Shown: positions 1 through 5,723 of the stretch, piece by piece | How positions within the stretch are numbered: the stretch's first letter is position 1 | Layout: every line of letters starts with the position of its first letter | Assembly (NCBI GenBank): GCA_016928495.1 | Contig: JAFGKQ010000131.1 | Location: 1-6,415, forward strand | From: Candidatus Fermentibacterales bacterium | Lineage (GTDB): Bacteria; Fermentibacterota; Fermentibacteria; Fermentibacterales; JAFGKQ01 | Direction: 5' to 3' | DNA: 6,415 nt | The notes under the pieces: model-generated | What the model was told of the DNA's origin: nothing | Database searches by the model: none | What the model saw: the letters and a program-made list of their open reading frames with translations, nothing else | Position numbers and translations under genes: made by a program

Positions 1-314
1 ACCTGGTGGCAGATGCCTTCCCCCATCTCGAAGAAGTGCTCGATGCCCTGCTCCCGCACGAACTCCCTGGTCTTGCGATGCCCCGCGGCATGCTTGCTCG
101 ACGCGGCCGGGATCACGTGATCCAGGACGACGGCGAGTCTCTCCGGGTAGCGGACTCTTCCATCAGGCGAAACACCTCTGAACTTGTCAACGATCGCGGA
201 GGTGTTGTCGTGCGTCAGGACCAGATCGGGCTCCACGAAGACGATCTCGTTCTCCCGGACCTCTCTTCCCACAGCCCGGCCAAGCACCTTCTCGGCAAAC
301 GTCATCGAGCTCAT
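1..314 (-). CDS. Aconitase-family large subunit (3-isopropylmalate dehydratase / homoaconitase type), N-terminal part only
   Basis: This leftward gene is cut by the left edge; 104 codons are visible from the ATG at 314-312. The translation begins MSSMTFAEKVLGRAVGREVR and contains EPDLVLTHDNTSA (residues 29-40), LDHVIPA (64-70), SSKHAAGHRKTREF (72-85) and GEGICHQ (98-104). This is the usual N-terminal order of LeuC/HacA-type hydro-lyases, which bind a [4Fe-4S] cluster and isomerise hydroxy-acids such as isopropylmalate (leucine pathway) or homocitrate. The three cysteine ligands of the cluster come later in the family and lie outside the window, so neither activity nor exact substrate can be read here. 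A second in-frame ATG at 305-303 (residue 4) is also possible; the first was chosen because an AGG lies 7 nt before it. It is transcribed divergently from the FAD oxidase at 488. Family assignment is firm; the choice between leucine, lysine or another acid pathway is open. Confidence 0.88.
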   Translation of the reverse strand, partial: MSSMTFAEKVLGRAVGREVRENEIVFVEPDLVLTHDNTSAIVDKFRGVSPDGRVRYPERLAVVLDHVIPAASSKHAAGHRKTREFVREQGIEHFFEMGEGICHQ

Positions 315-487
315 CTACGGACCTGGTCCTCTCCCCTGCCGGCCCGATCGGCCGAGGTTCCTTCGACTCGAGGACCGGCGGGAACCGTGGCCGCCGACCC
401 GGGCATCCAATATACTGAAACGGCTTCCGCCGGGGAGGCGCGCATCCTTCAGCACCCGCGAGCACCGGGAGTAGGAAGAGGAAGACT
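315..487. promoter_or_regulatory. Divergent intergenic region with candidate back-to-back promoters
   Basis: This 173-bp gap separates the two divergent genes and must carry their starts if each has its own promoter. Its only AT-rich patch is around 407-420. There TATACT (411-416) resembles a -10 box for the rightward oxidase, with a poor -35 match TGGCCG at 388-393 (17-nt spacer). On the other strand TATATT (414-409) resembles a -10 for the leftward dehydratase gene, with no recognisable -35. Other structure seen: inverted repeat GGTTCC (356-361)/GGAACC (381-386) flanking the near-palindrome TCGACTCGA (363-371), a 5-bp stem CGGCC (340-344)/GGCCG (350-354), and a 4-bp stem CGGC (421-424)/GCCG (429-432). 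Any of these could be an operator, but none matches a motif I know. The -10 calls rest on similarity to the sigma-70 consensus. Confidence 0.35.
473..481 (+). promoter_or_regulatory. Purine-rich ribosome binding site that points to a CTG start
   Basis: AGGAAGAGG is a good Shine-Dalgarno-like run. Its GAGG (478-481) ends 6 nt before CTG at 488, which is ideal spacing. It is the main argument for starting the FAD oxidase at CTG rather than at the GTG at 650, which would remove part of the FAD domain. Confidence 0.5.
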
Positions 488-1969
488 CTGAGACACGTCA
501 AGGGCCGGGAGGCGGTAGAGAGCCTGTCCGCGGATCTGCTTTCGGACGAGTCCAACATCGGAACCGGTTGGTGCGAGGAGGCAGCCTGGCCCGAGGACGG
601 GCGTGAGGCAGCCGGGTTCCTCGCAGCCTGCTCGAGTGCGGGGCTTCGCGTGACCGTGTCCGGCGCCAGGACCGGAGTTGTCGGCGGGGCCGTTCCCGAG
701 GGCGGCGCCGTCCTCAGCACCGTCGCCATGAAGGCGCTGGGGCCCCTGTCCGGAGACGTCCTGGAGGCCGGCGCCGGCGCGACGCTGGACGAGATCTCCC
801 GGCTGCTGGAGAGGGATCCGGACGGCCCGCGGATGTTCTATCCCCCCGATCCTACCGAGACAACAGCCTCGATTGGAGGCACCATAGCGACGGACGCATC
901 CGGCTCCAGCAGCTACCTCTACGGATCCACACGCCGCTGGATCCTGTGGGTCGAGCTCGCCCTGGCGGATGGGAGCCTGCTCCGCCTGGAGAGGGGCGAC
1001 TGGGGGTTCGATGACGATGGGCTATGCCGCCATCCCTCCCTCGGCGAGATCCGGCTTCCGGCGCCTCGGCCGAGGCTCGCGAAGGATGCCGCCGGCCTCT
1101 GGATGAGGCAGGGAATGGACCTGGTGGATCTCGTCGTCGGCTCGGAGGGCACTCTCGGTGTCGTCACCAGGGCCGGGCTCAGACTCAGGGAGACGCCCGG
1201 GCACGTCGTGGATTCGATCTGGTTCCTGCCCGGGATGGAGGAGCTCTGGGAGCTCTTCGACACCTTCAGGAGGAGTCCTTCCCGCGTGAGGGCCCTGGAG
1301 CTGATGGATGACGCCGCCCTCGACTTCCTGCGCAACCACCCTGTGGAAGACGTTCCCCCGCCCCCCGGAGGGGCCGGGACGGCGGCGCTCCTGGCCCGGG
1401 TCGAGGCAGCGGAGGACGCCTCGCTGGATGCGGCTCTGGAGGAGGCAGAGGGCTTCGTGGAGAGGCTCTCCCTGCCGGAGGGCATGGTGTGGATAGGCCT
1501 GGAGCCCGGAGAGAGGAAGAAGCTCAGGAGCTTCAGACATGCCCTGCCGGAGAGCGCGAACAGGGAGATCTCCAGGCGGAGGCTCGCCGTTCCGGGAATT
1601 CACAAGCTGGGCTCCGACTCCGCCGTTCCGGTCGACAGTATCAGGGAATACTACACCGCTCTGAGGCGCCTGCTCGAAGAGAGCGGGCTCGAGCACCTGG
1701 TCTTCGGGCACCTGGGGGAGGGCCATCCGCATGCCAACCTGCTCCCGGCTTCCGCGAACGATCTGGCCCGGGGGGAGTCGGTCATGGTCGAGATCGCGCG
1801 TCTCGCAGTCCGGATGGGCGGAACGGTGTCGGCAGAGCATGGTCTGGGACGCATGAAGAGCAGCCTCGCAGGCATCGCGTTCAGTAACGAGGAGCGGGAG
1901 GCCATGAGACTGGTCAGAAGGGCGTTCGATCCGGAAGCTCTGCTGGGGCCATGCATGGAGTGGGCCTAG
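488..1969 (+). CDS. FAD-linked oxidase, GlcD / D-lactate dehydrogenase type (PCMH family)
   Basis: A flavoprotein of the VAO/PCMH family that likely oxidises a 2-hydroxy acid such as D-lactate or glycolate. Numbered from CTG 488 it has 493 residues, a usual length for GlcD-like proteins. The FAD-binding loop VSGARTGVVGGAVP is at about 57-70. The PPDPTETTASIGGTIATDASG segment at about 119-139 and GSEGTLGV at 218-225 complete the FAD domain. The C-terminal substrate domain carries GHLGEGHPHANLLP (407-420) and SAEHGLGRMK (448-457), the usual active-site histidine motifs. There is no C-terminal cysteine-rich Fe-S module, and no GlcE/GlcF partner is visible. The frame is open from 419, after a TGA at 416-418, with no ATG/GTG/TTG before the GTG at 650. 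Starting at 650 would lose the first beta-alpha unit (WPEDGREAAGFLAACSSAGLRV), so CTG 488 behind AGGAAGAGG is preferred. The stop TAG lies 4 bp from the convergent ArsR gene. Family is firm; substrate is unknown and the start is unusual. Confidence 0.85.
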   Translation: MRHVKGREAVESLSADLLSDESNIGTGWCEEAAWPEDGREAAGFLAACSSAGLRVTVSGARTGVVGGAVPEGGAVLSTVAMKALGPLSGDVLEAGAGATLDEISRLLERDPDGPRMFYPPDPTETTASIGGTIATDASGSSSYLYGSTRRWILWVELALADGSLLRLERGDWGFDDDGLCRHPSLGEIRLPAPRPRLAKDAAGLWMRQGMDLVDLVVGSEGTLGVVTRAGLRLRETPGHVVDSIWFLPGMEELWELFDTFRRSPSRVRALELMDDAALDFLRNHPVEDVPPPPGGAGTAALLARVEAAEDASLDAALEEAEGFVERLSLPEGMVWIGLEPGERKKLRSFRHALPESANREISRRRLAVPGIHKLGSDSAVPVDSIREYYTALRRLLEESGLEHLVFGHLGEGHPHANLLPASANDLARGESVMVEIARLAVRMGGTVSAEHGLGRMKSSLAGIAFSNEEREAMRLVRRAFDPEALLGPCMEWA

Positions 1970-1973
1970 GCTC

Positions 1974-2324
1974 TCAGGGTCGGACGTGCTCCAGGCCGAG
2001 CGAGAGAAGCGCCTGCACGACATCCGGGGAAACGCTGACGTAGACCCTCCTGCCGGCCCTTCTCGAGACCACCAGGCCTCTCGATCTGAGAAGACGCAAC
2101 TGGTGCGAGACGGCGGACTCCGAGACTCCAGCCGATCTCGCGAGATCCGACACGCACATCTCGCCCTCCAGCAGTGCGAAGAGCATTCGCAGCCTGGTCG
2201 GGTCGGACAGACTGAAGAAGAGGTCCGAGAGCCCGGACATCCCGGGGTCGACCTGCTCCACGTAGGTCAGCAGGGGCCGGCCGGCCGGAGGTCCATCCTT
2301 CTTCACCGCCCGTTTCCTCCTCAT
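1974..2324 (-). CDS. ArsR/SmtB-family winged-helix transcriptional repressor with an eroded metal site
   Basis: A 116-residue DNA-binding protein of the ArsR/SmtB family, which usually repress their own operon and release DNA on binding a metal or other signal. The family signature SLSDPTRLRMLFALLEGE is at 38-55. The helix-turn-helix follows (VSDLARSAGVSESAVSHQL, 58-76), and the wing is at about 85-99 (VVSRRAGRRVYVSVS). The thiol site CVC of ArsR/CadC/SmtB reads CVS here (Cys57, Ser59). The C-terminal alpha-5 site, aligned by eye with CzrA, keeps one His (113) but has Pro, Val and Pro at the other three ligand positions. A basic N-terminal tail of about 20 residues precedes the domain. The ATG at 2324-2322 lies 16 nt after the DUF4954 stop, with GGTGA about 7 nt before it, so this is probably the last gene of that transcript. 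Family is certain; the ligand is unknown. Confidence 0.92.
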   Translation of the reverse strand: MRRKRAVKKDGPPAGRPLLTYVEQVDPGMSGLSDLFFSLSDPTRLRMLFALLEGEMCVSDLARSAGVSESAVSHQLRLLRSRGLVVSRRAGRRVYVSVSPDVVQALLSLGLEHVRP

Positions 2325-2340
2325 CGCTGCTCACCGCCCC

Positions 2341-4269
2341 TCAGATCGAGGACCTCTCACCCCTCGCGCCCAGTTGCTTCAGGATGTCCTCGATTAGGCC
2401 GCAGTACCTCGCCTCCAGATCCCGGGCGTGTATGACGAACGGATCGTCGCTCGGGGAGATGTGGATGTCGGCGTAGTCGGGTATGCAGGCGATGCCCCGC
2501 TGCGAGTCCTTCTCGCGGCTCCGGACTACCGCGGAGGCGGCCTTGCGCCACAGGGTCGAGAGGCGCCTCAGGAGCTCCGAGACGCTCTCCTCCCCGTACT
2601 CATCCCGGATGATGTCGCGCTCCTGCGACCATCTTGCCGAGACCCTGGGCACCGGGTCCCCGAGGGACTCGAGCCCCCCGCCTACCGAAGCGATGCTCTC
2701 CACCTCACGCAGCAGCCCCCTCAGGGCGTAGAAGCGGAGGTTCTCGGTGTAGGTATCCACCGCTGCCTCCCTGTTCTCCTCCGTGAGGAAGTTCTTGCCC
2801 AGGCCAGGTATGTCCCCCTCCAGGTAGATGTCCTTGCCCCCGGCCTTGCGGAGCCTGTCCCTCGCGTCTCTCATCATCTTCGCGATACGCGGGCTGACGA
2901 CCTCCGGTGAGATGGGGTTCCTCCTGGCCGATGAGCGGCTCTCGAACTTCATCTCGCTCCTCATGACGGAGTAGAGGTTCTCCCGGAGGACCCAGGCAGG
3001 GATTATCTCGTTGTAGGCGGGAGGCACCTCCTCGGAGGGGCGATGCATGGGGGTGTTGATCAGTGAGAAGGGAAAGCTGACGTTCTGCGGCAGGGTGGTC
3101 ACGCCGCTTGCCACTATCGAGTAGGGGGACCTGGAGAGGTTGCAGGGGAACTTCACCGAGCAGCCCAGGCCGAAGAAGGTGCCCTCTCCGCACCAGATCT
3201 CCTGGTCCGGCATCCGGGAGGTGTGGTTGCTTCCCACGTTGGCGCCGTATCCCACGTTGCCCCTGCCCTCGGGCCAGAAGGCGGCGATCAGCAGGGCCTG
3301 ATGATGGAACCCGACCAGAGGCCCCATCAGGCTGCAGCTCACCTCGCCCTCCTCGACTCCGGAGTCGGGGCCGATGTAGGATGATGTCACCTTGGCGTGC
3401 CGTCCTATGTGAGCGTGCTCGGCAACCACCGACGACTCCACCACCGAGAGCGAGTCCACGCTGCTTCCCCACTGCAGGAGGGAGTCTCTCACAACGCACC
3501 CGTCGACCACTATGGTGCGCTCAGTTCTGCCGCTGAGGATGGTCGAGTTCCTTACCGAGACGCAGTTCTCGATCCTGGACCACGGCCCCGCGAACACATC
3601 GTGCACGAGCGGAGTGTGGAGCATGGACGCCCTGGTGCAGATCCTGCCGAACCTGGCCTTGCGAACCGAGGATACGTAGAAATCGATGAACCTCGAGTAG
3701 GCCCCGTCCAGGTCCTTCCGCGAGTCGCCATGCGCCATCGCCGAGGCCACCCGGATCGGTATCTCCGCGAAGCAACGCACGTTTCTCTCTCCGGTCTCCA
3801 GGCCCATGCAGACCGATATCCCGTTGCCGTATGCCGACTCCTTCCTGGACCTGACGCTGCCGCAACCGGATATCACCACCCCCTCGTCAACGTAGTAGCC
3901 GCTGAGAATCCCGACATCCTCCACGAGGCAGTTGCCCTGCAGATGGCAGTCCTCGAGCCTGGAGTTGAAGACGCCGGTCGCGACCCCTGTCTCGTCGGAG
4001 GACTCGAACTCGCTATCGGTGAGCCCGAGATAGACGTCGCCCCTGAAGTTGCTGCACCTCACCAGTGACGGATCGAAGCCAGGGTGCACCAGCACCCTGG
4101 ACCAGTCGGAGCAACTGCTCCCCGCCGCTTCGAGAGCCGCTATCACCGCCTCGTCCAGGGCAACCCAGGGAGACTGGAGCTTGGGCTCCAGCTCCGAGAG
4201 GAGCTCCGAGCCCCTGGCGAACTCCTCCAGAAGTCGCCCTATCTCCTCGAGATCGTGCTTGATATCCAT
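2341..4269 (-). CDS. DUF4954 family protein, left-handed beta-helix (hexapeptide-repeat-like), function unknown
   Basis: A 642-residue protein recognised as DUF4954. Residues 1-60 look alpha-helical. About 70-400 is a long run of short valine/isoleucine/glycine-rich strands typical of left-handed beta-helices, the fold of GlmU and LpxA acyltransferases; examples are LEDCHLQGNCLVEDVGILSG (105-124) and VVESSVVAEHAHIGRHAKV (276-294). The most family-like block is GFHHQALLIAAFWPEGRGN (320-338), then VGYGANVGSNHTSRMPDQE (339-357) and GEGTFFGLGCSVKFPC (361-376). His322, His323 and His349 are the obvious candidate functional residues. About 410-642 is mostly helical and charged. There is no signal peptide or membrane segment, so a cytoplasmic enzyme or scaffold is likely. 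The frame stays open upstream to 4419, but that part overlaps pepD. The ATG at 4269-4267 is chosen because it overlaps the pepD stop (TGATG) and has GAGAGG 5 nt upstream. Transferase activity is inference only. Confidence 0.87.
   Translation of the reverse strand: MDIKHDLEEIGRLLEEFARGSELLSELEPKLQSPWVALDEAVIAALEAAGSSCSDWSRVLVHPGFDPSLVRCSNFRGDVYLGLTDSEFESSDETGVATGVFNSRLEDCHLQGNCLVEDVGILSGYYVDEGVVISGCGSVRSRKESAYGNGISVCMGLETGERNVRCFAEIPIRVASAMAHGDSRKDLDGAYSRFIDFYVSSVRKARFGRICTRASMLHTPLVHDVFAGPWSRIENCVSVRNSTILSGRTERTIVVDGCVVRDSLLQWGSSVDSLSVVESSVVAEHAHIGRHAKVTSSYIGPDSGVEEGEVSCSLMGPLVGFHHQALLIAAFWPEGRGNVGYGANVGSNHTSRMPDQEIWCGEGTFFGLGCSVKFPCNLSRSPYSIVASGVTTLPQNVSFPFSLINTPMHRPSEEVPPAYNEIIPAWVLRENLYSVMRSEMKFESRSSARRNPISPEVVSPRIAKMMRDARDRLRKAGGKDIYLEGDIPGLGKNFLTEENREAAVDTYTENLRFYALRGLLREVESIASVGGGLESLGDPVPRVSARWSQERDIIRDEYGEESVSELLRRLSTLWRKAASAVVRSREKDSQRGIACIPDYADIHISPSDDPFVIHARDLEARYCGLIEDILKQLGARGERSSI
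4079..4100. repeat. Perfect 9-bp inverted repeat with 4-nt loop inside the DUF4954 gene
   Basis: CCAGGGTGC (4079-4087) and GCACCCTGG (4092-4100) are exact reverse complements around the loop ACCA. In the mRNA of the leftward gene this would be a GC-rich hairpin about 170 nt after the start codon, over codons for SRVLVHPG. No T-run follows on either strand, so it is not a standard intrinsic terminator. It may be a chance result of GC-rich coding. Confidence 0.5.
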
Positions 4270-5723
4270 CAGACCCTCTCGAGCAGCCTCAACAGGAGGC
4301 GCCAGAACCTCTGAGTGGACCCTATGCTGAGCCGCTCCTCCGGGGTGTGGACGCGGCGTATCTCCGGGCCGATCGACAGCATCTCCAGCCCCGGGACCTT
4401 CCTGGCGAACATGCCGCACTCGAGTCCCGCGTGAACCGACAGCAGCGTGGGTTCGATCCCGAAGAGCTCCTCGAACGTCGAAACCGCCAGACGGACCAGC
4501 CCGGCCCCGGGGTCCGGATTCCAGCCCGGATACTCCATGCTGATCTCGGCAGACCCTCCAGCTAGCCTCGCGATGGCCGCAAGCCTGGCGTAGAGATCCT
4601 CCCTGGCCGGGTCCAGCGAACTCCGCTGGCTCGTGAAGATCGTGAGCACGGGGCCCTCAAGCACGACGCCGGAGAGATTCGTCGAGGTCTCGACGAGCCC
4701 GGGGGTGACGGAGCTCATCCTCGTCACCCCGTGAGGGACGGCGAGCAGGAGATCGAGGGCGCGGCGGGTCCCGCTGTACGTCAGACAGGATCCCGCCTGA
4801 GCCTCGCGGTCCCGGCAGGTCATCAGGATCCCGTCATCCGCGTTCCTGTACTCGGTCCTGAATTCCTCCAGCTTCCGCAGGAGGAAGGCCTCCAGCTTCG
4901 GGAGCACCCTCTCCGGCAGGGCCACGGCAGCCGAGGCAGAGACGGGGATGACGTTGCTCCGTCCGGGGTTGCCCATTCCGACCAGGTGCAGGCCCATGGT
5001 CTCCGGGAGGCCGGAGAGGGCTCTGGACAGGAGGCAGATCGCGTTGGCCCCCTCCCTGTCTATCGCTACGCCGGAATGCCCCCCGCGAAGCCCCTCGACA
5101 GATACCTCGCGAAGCAGCAGACCGGAGGGAATCGGGCATGACTCGAAGCTCGCCGTGATGGTCGTGTCGTGGCCGCCGGCGCAGCCTATGAAGAAGGTCG
5201 TGTCGCTCTCGGAGTCGAGGTTGATCAACCTGCGGGAGCACAGCCAGGATGGGTCCAGTTGCCTTGCCCCGACCATTCCCCTCTCCTCGTCGACGGTGAA
5301 GAGGCACTCCAGCGGAGGGTGAGTGATGCCCTCCGAATCGAGAAGGGTGAGCATCGCCGCAACGCCCATGCCGTTGTCAGCCCCCAGGGTGGTCCCCCTG
5401 GCGGTGACCCAGGAGCCCTCCTCCACGAACGGGACTATCGGATCCCGTGAGAAGTCATGGCCGATCCCGGGCAGGCTCTCGGCAACCATGTCGGTGTGAG
5501 CCTGAAGCGCCACGGAGGCCGAGCGGGATCCACTGGCCGGCTTCCTGATCAGCACGTTGCCGACCCGGTCGCGAAGACATTCCAGGGCCCGATCGGAGGC
5601 AAACCGCTCCAGGAAGTCGGACATCCGCTCCTCGGCGCCCGACTCCCGCGGCACCGAGCAGACCTCCAGGAACCAGTGCCAGAGAAGCGCTGGCTCGAGC
5701 CGGTCCAGAGAACCCGCGCTCAT
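4269..5723 (-). CDS. pepD: Aminoacyl-histidine dipeptidase (beta-alanyl-histidine dipeptidase, PepD type), peptidase family M20
   Basis: A cytoplasmic zinc dipeptidase that hydrolyses Xaa-His and other dipeptides. Its 484 residues nearly equal E. coli PepD (485). Metal and catalytic motifs are all present: LQAHTDMV (His76 metal ligand, Asp78), GADNGMG (bridging Asp116), DEERGM (catalytic-base Glu146, metal ligand Glu147), LDSES (Asp170) and RRVHTPEER (His459). The PepD-specific stretches HDFSRDPIVPFVEEGSWVTARGTTLG (89-114) and GCAGG (180-184) are also there. The lid/dimerisation domain covers about 205-385, with SNVIP (256-260) and TSQRSS (364-369), whose Arg367 matches the substrate-carboxylate arginine of the family. 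HAGLECG (431-437) is the usual late motif. The ATG at 5723-5721 overlaps the upstream amidotransferase stop as ATGA, and the stop overlaps the DUF4954 start as TGATG, so translation of all three is likely coupled. No frameshift or missing residue seen. Identity is strong; the preferred dipeptide is not readable from sequence. Confidence 0.95.
   Translation of the reverse strand: MSAGSLDRLEPALLWHWFLEVCSVPRESGAEERMSDFLERFASDRALECLRDRVGNVLIRKPASGSRSASVALQAHTDMVAESLPGIGHDFSRDPIVPFVEEGSWVTARGTTLGADNGMGVAAMLTLLDSEGITHPPLECLFTVDEERGMVGARQLDPSWLCSRRLINLDSESDTTFFIGCAGGHDTTITASFESCPIPSGLLLREVSVEGLRGGHSGVAIDREGANAICLLSRALSGLPETMGLHLVGMGNPGRSNVIPVSASAAVALPERVLPKLEAFLLRKLEEFRTEYRNADDGILMTCRDREAQAGSCLTYSGTRRALDLLLAVPHGVTRMSSVTPGLVETSTNLSGVVLEGPVLTIFTSQRSSLDPAREDLYARLAAIARLAGGSAEISMEYPGWNPDPGAGLVRLAVSTFEELFGIEPTLLSVHAGLECGMFARKVPGLEMLSIGPEIRRVHTPEERLSIGSTQRFWRLLLRLLERV

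Noticed and set aside
451-470. Two adjacent AGCACC-starting 10-mers as a tandem repeat
   Set aside because: Only the first seven of ten positions agree closely, and there are just two copies; this is too weak to call a repeat or binding-site array.
6-491. A 161-codon plus-strand frame at the left edge
   Set aside because: Its first 300 bases are antisense to the dehydratase N terminus, which has clear family motifs, and the rest crosses the promoter gap; no domain is seen.
1022-2023. A 333-codon open frame on the minus strand antisense to the FAD oxidase
   Set aside because: It lies wholly opposite a gene with clear conserved motifs, and its translation is Pro/Arg/Gln-rich with no recognisable domain, as expected of GC-rich antisense frames.
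2277-2288. GGCC tandem run, CCGGCCGGCCGG, as a possible repeat or site
   Set aside because: It encodes part of the Pro/Ala/Gly-rich tail of the ArsR protein and is a simple GC-rich low-complexity run.
2705-3499. A 264-codon minus-strand frame inside the DUF4954 gene
   Set aside because: It is the out-of-frame shadow of the DUF4954 coding sequence; composition is Arg/Gly/Pro-rich with no motif.
4270-4419. A 50-residue N-terminal extension of the DUF4954 protein
   Set aside because: It overlaps the pepD C-terminal codons, including the VHTPEER metal-site motif, and is Pro/Gly/Arg-rich; the ATG at 4269 has a ribosome binding site and a stop-start overlap.
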